DNA of 64,000 nucleotides, from contig CAJQUW010007812.1 in NCBI GenBank assembly GCA_907163375.1, positions 62,001 through 126,000 of the forward strand. The letters are read 5' to 3'. This stretch comes from Prostheceraeus crozeri. Its lineage: Eukaryota; Platyhelminthes; Polycladida; Euryleptidae. Shown piece by piece: positions 41,078 to 49,246 of the stretch (position 1 is its first letter; every line of letters begins with the position of its first letter). The notes below the pieces were generated by a model. That model had not been told where the DNA came from. It saw only the letters and a list, made by a program, of their open reading frames with translations, and did no database searches. Both the position numbers and the translations under genes were made by a program.

Positions 41078-41119
41078 CACGTAGATATTTTTCCTAAAAG
41101 TCAAATTTAATCTTAAAAA

Positions 41120-41686
41120 ATGCCTATAATTTATAAACACAATCTTAAACATTTTGCTTCAAATCAAAAAATTTCTCATGAACCATCTATGAAATCTGTT
41201 TACCATTATGACAGTGTAGAAACAATCGGAACACAAAAGTTCCTAGGCACCGCAGCTGCCGTCAAAAAAGAAGGGGATGGTATATTTTCTGGTATTGGAA
41301 GTATCGTTAACTTAATTAAAAATAATAAAGATTTGATTACATCTGCTGCAAAAGGAGCAGCTGCTATAGGTAGTACAGCTAGTGCAATATCAAATGCTGT
41401 TAAGTCTCAAAACGAATTAAAACAACTAGAAGCTATTCGTAAACTTAGGAATGATTCTGAAAAACTAAAAAATTTAAAAAAACTTTCAGAGGAAACAAAA
41501 AACAAAATTTCTAACATAGCTGTAGGGGAAACCTTGAGGAGCGGAGCTCCGTCTGATAGTAAACATAAGAAGAAATCAGGCGTAGCCATAAAACGTTCAA
41601 TTGAAGAAATAAGAGGCAATGGTATTAATAGCAACCTTCGGTCTAACCAGCAAAGCTGTAGCGGAGCTGGTCTAGCAAAATTCTAA
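41120..41686 (+). CDS. Polinton B adenovirus pVI-like protein
   Basis: The protein has 188 residues. The N-terminal 50 are mixed. Then GDGIFSGIGSIVNLIKNNKD and LITSAAKGAAAIGSTASAIS form a hydrophobic amphipathic stretch, followed by a charged coiled coil (ELKQLEAIRKLRNDSEKLKN) and a polar tail. The composition matches the small membrane-active proteins that precede the capsid gene in Polintons and adintoviruses. The C-terminal tail is partly encoded by GC-rich hairpins (41538-41668), so its sequence may be a by-product of them. The role is by analogy. Confidence 0.5.
   Translation: MPIIYKHNLKHFASNQKISHEPSMKSVYHYDSVETIGTQKFLGTAAAVKKEGDGIFSGIGSIVNLIKNNKDLITSAAKGAAAIGSTASAISNAVKSQNELKQLEAIRKLRNDSEKLKNLKKLSEETKNKISNIAVGETLRSGAPSDSKHKKKSGVAIKRSIEEIRGNGINSNLRSNQQSCSGAGLAKF
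41538..41668. repeat. GC-rich hairpins in the tail of the pVI-like gene
   Basis: GGAGC-GGA-GCTCC (41538-41550), ACC-TTC-GGT (41634-41642), CAGC-AAA-GCTG (41648-41658) and AGC-GGA-GCT (41660-41668). All have three-base loops, in frame with the gene. Confidence 0.8.
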
Positions 41687-41775
41687 AATATATTTTTAGT
41701 AAATTTATTTTAGTAAAATTTTTTTAGTAAATTTTTTTAGACTAATAAAAAAAAGACAAATTATTTTTTATAAAA

Positions 41776-43143
41776 ATGTCTTCGCTTATCGAAAAAAAAT
41801 TTAGATTAGACGATCCTCCGTTCGTCAGTTATAATCAAAAAAAGAATGACTATATAAGAATTGCTATGAATCCCGGATCTTCCAGTAGAGTGAATACTGG
41901 TGGTGATTTAATTTTTGAAGTTGATAATCAACAAAGTTATTTATATCTACCTGATTCATTTTTACACTGTGAATATTCTTTATATAGTGATGCCAATTTT
42001 ACAACACCATTACCAGATACCGATAATATTGCACTAGAGAATAATTTTTTTCCAAAATTATTTACACAAATGCGTTTAGATGTTGCAACTCAAAATATAG
42101 AAACAATAAGTGATTCTCCAGGTGTAATTGATACAATGCTTAGATTTGTAACAATTGGTGAAAATAATAAAAAGTATGAAATCGAAGGTTGGTTTCCTGA
42201 TACTAATGATGGTATAATTGTTGATGATTTAACTTACGCTGGAACAGATGCAGCAGGAATTGCGAAAGATGTAGAAAATATTGCAAAACATTTAAATAAA
42301 ACAAATAATGATGCATATAAAGAAAGACGTGAATTTAACAAGAAAAGTAAACAGACAGTTAATTGGTCATTGTCTCCATTATTCGGATATTTAGATTATG
42401 ATAAAATATCATATCAATTAAAATTTAAATTAATAATTCATCGTACAGCAAATAATGAATTAATCTTTTTTGGTAAGACTGGAAAAAAAGCATATTTAAA
42501 AATTGATAGACTTGAATGGTGGATTAAGCATATTACTCCTAGTTTAGAGATTGAAACAGCTATTGCAAAAAGATTAAATACTAACAAACCAATTCCAGTT
42601 AATTTTCTAAAGCGTACTGCTAGTTCAGTAACTTTTTCCGAACAAAGATTTAACTGGCATTTTACTAGAACTGCGAATACTCCAAGATATTTATTACTAA
42701 CTTTTCAAAGAAATAATTCTCCAAGTTTTGATAAAAACAACAATCTTTTTCATATTAATACAATTCGAAGTTTACAAGTTTCATTAAATCAAACCCGATA
42801 TCCAATTGATCCATTAAGATTCGATGATACCAATAATCAATTTATGGAAGGATATGATTCTTATCGAAATCTTTGTATAGAATTTGGAGTTGAACCACAA
42901 TTAACTCCTGGAGATTGGAGACATTTATATCCTGTTTTCTGTTTCGATTTAAGTGCACAATCTGAAGATATTATCAAGACTGGTTGTGATGTAACAATTA
43001 ATATTGAAAAGAAAGATTCCACAACTTCATTAATGGCTTATGGTTTATTGCTAGAATATTTATTGCTAAATATTCTATTGAAATTCTTAATGGAAAGATG
43101 GCTAGGATCGGCTAAAGCCTCTGAACAAAGTTCTATAGGTTAG
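41776..43143 (+). CDS. Polinton B major capsid protein candidate (double jelly-roll)
   Basis: The protein has 455 residues. The order NNFFPKLFTQMRLDVATQNI, DTMLRFVTIGEN, YEIEGWFPDTNDG, then VNWSLSPLFGYLDYDKI, YQLKFKLIIHRTANN, then FNWHFTRTANTPRYLLLTFQ and SLQVSLNQTRYPIDPLRF matches what I recall of the adintovirus-type hexon-like protein. Two beta-rich halves fit a double jelly-roll. It is only remotely related in sequence to the capsid candidate of Polinton A. The last residues are encoded by GC-rich hairpins. A T-rich run and TAAAA precede the ATG directly. Confidence 0.7.
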   Translation: MSSLIEKKFRLDDPPFVSYNQKKNDYIRIAMNPGSSSRVNTGGDLIFEVDNQQSYLYLPDSFLHCEYSLYSDANFTTPLPDTDNIALENNFFPKLFTQMRLDVATQNIETISDSPGVIDTMLRFVTIGENNKKYEIEGWFPDTNDGIIVDDLTYAGTDAAGIAKDVENIAKHLNKTNNDAYKERREFNKKSKQTVNWSLSPLFGYLDYDKISYQLKFKLIIHRTANNELIFFGKTGKKAYLKIDRLEWWIKHITPSLEIETAIAKRLNTNKPIPVNFLKRTASSVTFSEQRFNWHFTRTANTPRYLLLTFQRNNSPSFDKNNNLFHINTIRSLQVSLNQTRYPIDPLRFDDTNNQFMEGYDSYRNLCIEFGVEPQLTPGDWRHLYPVFCFDLSAQSEDIIKTGCDVTINIEKKDSTTSLMAYGLLLEYLLLNILLKFLMERWLGSAKASEQSSIG

Positions 43144-43198
43144 TAACCTTAGGACCTTTGGTCCGATCGGCTAAAGCCTCGAGGAGCTTCGCTCCGAT
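43105..43198. repeat. GC-rich hairpin cluster after the capsid gene
   Basis: In order: GGCT-AA-AGCC (43110-43119), GAAC-AAA-GTTC (43123-43133), GGACC-TTT-GGTCC (43152-43164), GGCT-AA-AGCC again (43169-43178), GGAGC-TTC-GCTCC (43183-43195). Part overlaps the gene's 3' end and part is intergenic. The order GGACC..GGTCC-GATC-GGCTAAAGCC recurs at 43861. Confidence 0.9.
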
Positions 43199-43199
43199 A

Positions 43200-43372
43200 A
43201 GTTAATTAAAATTTTTGTTAACTTAAAATTTTGACAACTATAATAGATTTAAAATTTTTGTTAACTTAAAATTTTTCATAACTACAATAGATTAAAATTT
43301 TTTGGTAACTTAAAATTTTTTCATAACTAGAATAGATTAAAAATTTTGATAACTTAAAATTTTTTTATTAAA
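43200..43372. repeat. AT-rich tandem repeat, about three copies of ~54 bp
   Basis: The unit is roughly TTAACTTAAAATTTTTCATAAC-(T/A)A-AATAGATTAAAATTTTT, repeated with small changes up to the next start codon. Confidence 0.8.
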
Positions 43373-43373
43373 A

Positions 43374-43856
43374 ATGTCGCAAGCGAAAAGTAATAATAAT
43401 AAAACTGTTGAATTAAAATTACGTAATATTGTTGACAAAAATACCCCTAAAACTATTACGATTAACAAAAAAAAGTATTACATAAGTAAACCAATGATAG
43501 AGAATATTCAATTACAAGAAGAAAAGAATGGTGGAATTCTCCCATTAATTCCACTAATAATAGGTGGCATAGCTGCAGCAGGAAGTGTTGCAGGTGCGAC
43601 AGCTGCTATTGTCCAAGCAGTAAATAAAAATAAATCAGAGAAGGCAGCATTAGAAGAACAAAAACGTCATAATAGAGAGTTAGAGAAAGTTGCTAGGGGT
43701 GAAGGAGTAGTAGATAATTTTATTAGTAAATTAAATTTAGTTGATGAAGGAAAACGAGTTCTTAAAAATATTCTCCACAATGTTGATGATTTAATTGAAA
43801 TTAAAGAAACTAAAGATGGTTCTGGAATATATCTAAGTCCTAGTATGATTCGGTAA
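43374..43856 (+). CDS. Polinton B small membrane-active protein
   Basis: The protein has 160 residues. After a polar N-terminus comes NGGILPLIPLIIGGIAAAGS then VAGATAAIVQAVNKNKSEK, a glycine-rich hydrophobic stretch preceded by Gly-Gly, followed by a charged helix and GVVDNFISKLNLV. Gly-Gly before a hydrophobic peptide is reminiscent of protease-processed adenovirus pVI/pX-type proteins and parallels GGFLSAILPMIAPAVG in Polinton A. A virion or membrane-penetration role is inference. Confidence 0.5.
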   Translation: MSQAKSNNNKTVELKLRNIVDKNTPKTITINKKKYYISKPMIENIQLQEEKNGGILPLIPLIIGGIAAAGSVAGATAAIVQAVNKNKSEKAALEEQKRHNRELEKVARGEGVVDNFISKLNLVDEGKRVLKNILHNVDDLIEIKETKDGSGIYLSPSMIR

Positions 43857-43860
43857 TAAC

Positions 43861-43912
43861 CTCAGGACCTTTGGTCCGATCGGCTAAAGCCTCTGAACAA
43901 AGTTCTATTAGG
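43861..43912. repeat. GC-rich hairpin cluster, second copy
   Basis: GGACC-TTT-GGTCC (43865-43877), then GATC, GGCTAAAGCC and GAAC-AAA-GTTC. The same units as at 43105-43198 in the same order, directly after the stop codon of the previous gene. Confidence 0.9.
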
Positions 43913-43955
43913 TAAAACATTTATTTTATCTTTTAAATTTTTTTTATCTTTTAAA

Positions 43956-45245
43956 ATGAATTCTACAAATTCCGAAAATTTAATTAAATTAAAAATTGCT
44001 AATTTAGATTTATTAAATTATCTATTAAACAAAAATAAAAACTCAAATTGTCAGCATATTGGAGGTGACATACAAAAAACATTAGAAAACTTTCCTGGAT
44101 TTATTTGGAGTAAATATTCGAAAGAAAAACATCTTCCTGGTCATTCATATACCGGTCCAGGAACTCGATTAGATATAAGACTAGATGAGAATAATAATCC
44201 GAAACCAGGTGAAGAACCGATAAATAGAGTAGATGCCGCCGCTTACAGGCATGATTTAGCTTATCGAAATCATGATCTAAGTTCTCGACATGCAGCTGAT
44301 AAGAAGATGATACAAGAATTAGATAGTATTCAAAATCCTACATTTAGAGAAAAAATTGAAAGAATGTTTGTTAAGAAAGCTTTACAAGCTAAAATATTAT
44401 TCGGTCAGGGTTTAAATGAACTGACAGCAAAGCTGTCTGAGAGCAACGCTCGAACCTACGCGTCTGAAATTCATAAAGAATACAGAAGGCCTAAATATTT
44501 ATTGAAAGTAAAAGTATTTAATAAAGATGATATTTGGAGTGCTGATCTTATTCATATGCCGAATGAAAAAGATTATAAATACGCATTGACCGTTATAGAT
44601 TTATATACACGATACGCTTGGGTAAAGCCTTTAAAAAATAAAAGTGGTCTTTCAGTTAAATATGCGTTTGAAGAAATCTTTAAAGAAAGTAATAGAAAGC
44701 CAAGGAAATTGTTTGTTGATAAAGGATCGGAATTTTATAACAGAAACGTTCAGCCACTATTTGAAACTGTTTATTCAACTGAAAACGCTGGAAAAGCTGT
44801 AGTGATAGAAAGATTCAATCGGACGTTAAAAAATAAATTATTCAAGAAATTTACTGAGCAAAGAAATCAGAAATGGTTGAAGATATTACCAGGAATTGTA
44901 GAAGAGTACAATAATAAAGTTCATTCTGGTATTGAAGAAACTCCAAAGAATGCTTCTGACGACCATGATTTAATACGAAAGAAAATATTCGAGACTAATT
45001 ATTCGAATGAGAGTAATCCGAATTTGCAGAAACTTAAGCCGAAATTTAAGATTGGAGATAGAGTTAGAATATTTAAGTATAAGAATAAATTTGAAAAAGG
45101 CTTTGTTGGTTATTGGACTAAAGAGATATTTGAAGTTTGTAAAATAAACCAAACTTATCCGATTACTTACGAAATCAAAGATTTAGATGATGAAAATATC
45201 AGAGGCCGATTTTATCAAAATGAATTACAACGAACTGATTTTTAA
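43956..45245 (+). CDS. Polinton B phospholipase A2-like domain joined to integrase
   Basis: One 429-residue frame with two modules. Residues about 60-130 read LPGHSYTGPGTRLDIRLDEN, then INRVDAAAYRHDLAYRNHDL, SSRHAADKKMI. This is the Y-x-GPG calcium loop and the D-A-A-x-x-H-D-x-x-Y catalytic helix of parvovirus VP1-type phospholipase A2, used by virions to breach endosomes. Residues about 190-429 are a DDE integrase: IWSADLIHM, VDKGSEFYNRNV, VVIERFNRTLKN, then IGDRVRIFKYKNKF. No chromodomain is seen. The linker is encoded by GC-rich hairpins (44424-44451), so the join may be secondary to a hairpin. Whether one protein is made, or the parts are cleaved, is unknown. Confidence 0.75.
   Translation: MNSTNSENLIKLKIANLDLLNYLLNKNKNSNCQHIGGDIQKTLENFPGFIWSKYSKEKHLPGHSYTGPGTRLDIRLDENNNPKPGEEPINRVDAAAYRHDLAYRNHDLSSRHAADKKMIQELDSIQNPTFREKIERMFVKKALQAKILFGQGLNELTAKLSESNARTYASEIHKEYRRPKYLLKVKVFNKDDIWSADLIHMPNEKDYKYALTVIDLYTRYAWVKPLKNKSGLSVKYAFEEIFKESNRKPRKLFVDKGSEFYNRNVQPLFETVYSTENAGKAVVIERFNRTLKNKLFKKFTEQRNQKWLKILPGIVEEYNNKVHSGIEETPKNASDDHDLIRKKIFETNYSNESNPNLQKLKPKFKIGDRVRIFKYKNKFEKGFVGYWTKEIFEVCKINQTYPITYEIKDLDDENIRGRFYQNELQRTDF
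44424..44451. repeat. GC-rich hairpins in the linker between PLA2 and integrase
   Basis: ACAGC-AAA-GCTGT (44424-44436) and GAGC-AAC-GCTC (44441-44451), in frame, read as TAKLSESNARTYA. They lie exactly between the two protein modules. Confidence 0.85.
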
Positions 45246-45282
45246 TTATCATTATTATCATTATTATTGGAACTAACGTTTC

Positions 45283-45328
45283 GGGAATGAAATTCCCTTG
45301 TTAGGCGTAGCCATAGAACCTACGGTTC
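45283..45328. repeat. GC-rich triple hairpin between integrase and protease
   Basis: GGGAAT-GAA-ATTCCC (45283-45297), GGC-GTA-GCC (45304-45312), GAACC-TAC-GGTTC (45316-45328). The last reaches the 3' end of the leftward protease gene. Another, GGAAC-TGAAG-GTTCC, lies inside that gene at 45614-45628. Confidence 0.85.
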
Positions 45329-45775
45329 GTTCAATTCTAACACAATATCAAGAAATGGTACTCCTTTTTGTAATTTAAATAAAACATAAAGACATAATTG
45401 ACCACAGTAAGTAGTTCCCGGTTTTTGAATTTGAAATGTATCATAAGTTCCATTTTCAAGTAATTTTTTAACTTCGTTTGTAGGTGGAAGACCGTATGAG
45501 TCAAAATAGTAATTATCTCCATTTTTATTAGTCATACCTGCAGACCAATGTACACCTTTTTCATCTGACGTATGAAGATTTGTTATGAAATTTACAGTTT
45601 GAACTTTGTTCCGGGAACTGAAGGTTCCTGTTGGCTTATTTTTTACGAATTGTAATTCGTCTCTCATTAGAACATGAAAATTCTTTATTCCTAATTGATT
45701 TGCAATTTTCTTTAGATCAAAATTTGTAGTTGTTTGCGTTCCATATAATTTTAAAAACTCATTTATGTTGTTCAT
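45320..45775 (-). CDS. Polinton B adenain-like cysteine protease
   Basis: The protein has 151 residues. The catalytic order is His in KGVHWSAGMT, acidic in YYFDSYGLPP, and Cys in TTYCGQLCLYVL, with a preceding FQIQKPG that may supply the oxyanion Gln. This is the C5 (adenovirus protease) pattern. It is expected to mature capsid proteins, including those with Gly-Gly sites. It reads leftward, convergent with the integrase, and stands next to the right terminal repeat. An in-frame hairpin encodes the TGTFSSRNK surface loop. Confidence 0.8.
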   Translation of the reverse strand: MNNINEFLKLYGTQTTTNFDLKKIANQLGIKNFHVLMRDELQFVKNKPTGTFSSRNKVQTVNFITNLHTSDEKGVHWSAGMTNKNGDNYYFDSYGLPPTNEVKKLLENGTYDTFQIQKPGTTYCGQLCLYVLFKLQKGVPFLDIVLELNEP

Positions 45776-45782
45776 TTTATAA

Positions 45783-45845
45783 TAAAAAAATTTCTTAAGG
45801 GACCCCTAGAAGTCTGAAGGGACCCCTAGAAGTTAGAAGGGAGGA
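45783..45845. repeat. short direct duplication AAGGGACCCCTAGAAGT
   Basis: Two copies in tandem (about 45797 and 45818) with a third start of AAGGG, just upstream of the protease start on its template side. GGGACCCC is a near-palindrome. Confidence 0.75.
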
Positions 45846-45964
45846 GGTAGTAGAACTACGTTCACATGATATTGAAGGATATATTCTTGCGGTTTCTTCC
45901 ACTTTTGTTTCTTCCACTTTTAAAGAAATATTATTAGACACATGATATATTTTAAAAACCTGAA

Positions 45965-46424
45965 AGAAGGATAAAATTCATGAATTTGAAATTCTCAACT
46001 TTTATGATTTTCGGTGTCCTGGAACGGTCATGATTTTAAGGGGGGTAAAAATTGTAATTCTCAAATTTGAGATTCTTAACTTTTATGATTTTCGGTGTCC
46101 TGGAACGGTCATGATTTTGGGAGTAAAAATTGTAATTCTCAAATTTTGAGATTTTGAAAAATTTGAAAAATTGGGTATTTTTAAAAACGCCCAAATTTAT
46201 GAATTTAGGTCTTCATAACCTGAAAAAGGGTTCAAATTCATGAATTTATGTCGTTTTTAAAAATACCATTTTTTGTATTTTATGGTGTCCTGGAACGGTC
46301 TAAATTCATGTATTTAGGTCTTAAAAACCTGAAAAAGGGTCTAAATTCATGAATTTATGTCGTTTTTAAAGATACTATTTTTTTGAATTTTGTGGTGTCC
46401 TGGAACGGTCTTTTGCCCATTACT
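45965..46424 (-). repeat. right terminal inverted repeat of Polinton B
   Basis: Inverse of the left end, ending TTTTGCCCATTACT. It repeats GGTGTCCTGGAACGGTC four times at intervals, so it is built of the same stacked units. Confidence 0.9.
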
Positions 46425-46430
46425 TACGAC
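46425..46430. repeat. 6-bp target duplication of Polinton B, right
   Basis: TACGAC, identical to 29268-29273. Confidence 0.95.
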
Positions 46431-47875
46431 ATTCCCAAAACTCCTTGCTTTCAAATGCCGCTCAAGAGTTTCTGGATAGTGATCATACAGATCCCAAAAT
46501 TGCTTTTTCAAAGAGCCGGCTGTTCGCAATTCAGATTCATTTTTCAAATCATTCTCATGAATGCTACACCACGAACAAGGATGAAGACATGCGTGTGTCA
46601 TTAATCCCAACAGAATGTTGCTCATTTTCAAATCACATGCGACAGTGAAATTGCTCAAACGATTCAATTTCAAGATATACCAAAGCTTCTTTAAATTTAC
46701 ATAATTTTCGGGTAAGTTGGGCGCAATAGCCAAAATCAATATCTTCTTAACACCTCGGTCATTGAACTTCTTCCCAAGTTTGTTTGAGATACTGCGCTCG
46801 TATGGATCACAACCAAATATATTTACGCATACTTTAAGGAATTCTCCTCCCGCATCTATTCGAAGTTTGATGTTTATTTCCTCTTCTGGAAGTCCTCTTA
46901 TATTACAAATTGTCTTAATCAAATTTTGGACATCAGTGCAGAAAACAACCGGGATTTTATTGTCTCTACCAATTTCCTTCTTTGAAAAATCAACATATTC
47001 CATGGTGAAATAATGCCTCAAACGATGATTGTTCGCGGAAAATTCATCCATAAGACCACTATCGATAATCAATCGATTTCCAGATGAAAAACGAATATGC
47101 TTTGCTAAAATGTTAGTTTTTCTGTCACTGAGAGACAGATCCTTTTGTATATCAATCATATTTGCCTTGCTGATACACTCATTTTCTTCAGTAAATTTGA
47201 TGGGATTCAATGACACTGTCATGGGTTTCCCACCCCTGTGTGACGTCAAAAGAAATTCAGTCCCGGATGTTTGCTTTTTCACATGTAAAAGGTTTGATGC
47301 TTGTTTATCAAGAACATTGTCACATCCAGTGTTTTCTGTCAAATGTAGCGCATTGTCACAAATGTTGGCATATGATCAAATGTGAGACTTTCCTTTAGAA
47401 ATTCCTGACAAGCACCTAGAGCATATTTTGATAACTGCAGGTTTTTTGCACTATTAGAATCCCCAGAAGCCGGTCTACCTGCACGTTTCGCTGTTAATTG
47501 TGATTTTAGTCCATTTGTTCTAGCTGTCTCACATACGTAGCAGTCACAGATTCCACCTTGGGATCGCGTTTGTGTACGCAGAGATTTCAAAGTAGAATAT
47601 TCGAATAGTTCAATCTTTCTTACAAAAATTCCTCTTTTGTATTCGTTAAGCGTCAACAAACATGTACCACAAATGACTCGAGGTAAACGATGGTCAAAAT
47701 AAAAATCAAGTCCATCTATGAAATGCTCCTGAATAGCTTGATGGTGTTCCTCCGTAAGTTTCCTAACAGTCGATGACTTTTTGAAGCACAAAATACAGAC
47801 AACGTCTCGAGCTTCATCATGCGATCTTGCATGATGCGGCATTGCAACAAAATGAGACGCACCTACAATGGTCAT
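46431..47875 (-). pseudogene. Chapaev-like transposase, N-terminal and central part with RAG1-like zinc region
   Basis: Leftward gene. The N-terminus (47875 downwards) has VVCILCFKKSSTVRKLTEEH, then LPRVICGTCLLTLNEYKRG, then GGICDCYVCETARTNGLKSQ. This matches the N-terminal zinc-binding pattern of vertebrate RAG1 (C-x2-C...C-x2-C...C-D-I-C-N-T-A-R-R-G-L) as in the molluscan N-RAG-TP transposons I recall. The central part has INIKLRIDAGGEFLKVCVNI (a candidate first catalytic Asp), KKILILAIAPNLPENYVNLK, ACDLKMSNILLGLMTHACLH and CSWC. The frame changes once near 47340, so this copy is probably inactive. Polinton B interrupts it after FGNV; the gene resumes at 29267. Confidence 0.7.
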
Positions 47876-48111
47876 ATTTTCAAATCATGCATACGTCACA
47901 AAAGAGAACGAGTATTCAAAAATTCCATAGATATTGAAAGAGTGTTAACAGGATACAGACGAGAAACCGTTGAAAGAAAATGCTGAATCGAACACAATTT
48001 GTTTGAGAAAATCTTTTACGCATACTATTTATTAACCACGATGAAGATTTGAGAAAGGACATTTGACAACAACTAATAATGGTGCGATGCTGACTGAATG
48101 ACAGTTGATAA

Positions 48112-48627
48112 TCAATTGATAATTGTACTTTCCGTATATGGAAGTTGGATATAAGTTTCAAATTTTATGCCTCTGTGATTGATTTTATTTTTCATGCATA
48201 TATGGTCAAGAACAACCGGTTTCATTTAACTTACAAAGTATGGAAATATGCTGATACAATGTCAGGTACACGAAATAATGTTTATTTCATGTTTACTTTC
48301 CATATATGGAAGTTGAATTTGAATTTCAAACTAGAAACCTCAATGATAGCTTACTTTTTTGCAAAATTTTTATAAAATGGTTCCAATAACCTTAGAAAAG
48401 ATGGAATTTGATTTATACAATGACAGATGTGTAAATTAGCGTTTATTTCACCTCTACCTTCCATATATGGAAGTTGAATTTCGAAAAATCGATTTTTCTC
48501 GAAAAGCCCTCAATAGAATATTTTAAAAATTACATAACTTTAAACAGGATGCAAAACTGTCCCTAAAACCGTTGACAAAAGTTGTGTACAATTTTTTGAG
48601 GGTTCAACCTTGTTCGGGGACACCGTG
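48112..48627 (-). repeat. right inverted terminal repeat of the Chapaev element
   Basis: Inverse of 27994-28518, closing GGGGACACCGTG. The palindromic cores are at 48132-48141 (CCGTATATGG), 48300-48309 and 48461-48470 (both CCATATATGG). Confidence 0.85.
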
Positions 48628-48631
48628 TTTG

Positions 48632-49061
48632 ATAATGTTTTCAACTGAAGTTATGTCACAAGGAAGTCCACCATCAACATTGCATCAATGTCCGTGTTTT
48701 GTTACAGCTGCACATGTTTCATTGACGTCCAAAAGATATAATTGAGTTTTTAGATGCAAGCATTGCAACAATCATATTTCCTAAAGCTAGCCAAAAATGA
48801 AAAAGCCACTGTATTTGCTCAATAATTTCATACACATTGTACAATGACTTGATAACCATACCTAAATTTTTTCAAGTTTCATGATGCAACCCGTTTCTGA
48901 CAGCAGCATGCAAATTGTTGTGCAATGGGAGGGTGGTTTGGTAATAAACTTTTTCTATTGATTTTGGGTTGAAGCTGTGTGATTTCTTTTATTCAGTAAA
49001 CATTGTGCTTCGAGTGTTACCGAGTTTAGCAATGAAACCGACCTCAAAATCCCCGATTCGC
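48632..49061. other. no gene recognised
   Basis: AT-rich DNA between the Chapaev element and the Penelope-like element. It may be the 3' flank of the latter. Confidence 0.35.
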
Positions 49062-49246
49062 CTATGTCGTTATGTTTGCTTCTAATATGCTCGTACGAGG
49101 CACTAATGTACTTATCGATTTATCATTTATCGCCCTTTTGTGTTCATTGTGCTTAGGAATAAAATTGGGAGCAGTTTTGCCGATATAGAATTCGTTACAG
49201 CGTTGGCATGTGTACTTGTAAACTGCGAAATTATCATACACGAGTA

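Larger units (their letters stand above)
29274..46424 (+). mobile_element. Polinton B (adintovirus-like, AT-rich, nearly whole)
   Basis: 17,151 bp with inverted ends AGTAATGGGC...GCCCATTACT and the perfect TACGAC duplication, inserted in the Chapaev transposase gene. Genes: membrane and coiled-coil proteins, minor-capsid-like, ATPase, polymerase, clamp-like, fibre-like, pVI-like, major capsid candidate, small membrane protein, PLA2-integrase and protease. The DNA is much more AT-rich than Polinton A or the surroundings, except for GC-rich hairpins. About seven genes or regions look broken. Near-identity with B2 and intact ends indicate a young insertion. Confidence 0.92.
27994..48627 (-). mobile_element. 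Chapaev-type DNA transposon with RAG1-like N-terminal region, carrying Polinton B
   Basis: The ends are long inverted repeats of about 500 bp that begin CACGGTGTCCCCG. They are flanked by a perfect 4-bp duplication, TTTG, at 27990-27993 and 48628-48631. CAC...GTG ends and 4-bp duplications fit the Chapaev superfamily. Without Polinton B (17,151 bp plus its 6-bp duplication) the element is about 3.5 kb and has one minus-strand gene. The arms are nearly identical, so insertion was recent. The gene shows signs of decay. Confidence 0.75.

Noticed and set aside
28246-48375. A 76-codon frame (MDISF...) at 28246-28476 and again at 48145-48375
   Set aside because: It lies inside the two arms of the Chapaev terminal repeat, so the repetition is explained by the arms. 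No promoter or motif supports a gene.
27994-48627. ProtoRAG or Transib element
   Set aside because: Those give 5-bp GC-rich duplications; here the duplication is 4 bp (TTTG) and the protein core does not show RAG1 catalytic motifs that I can recognise.
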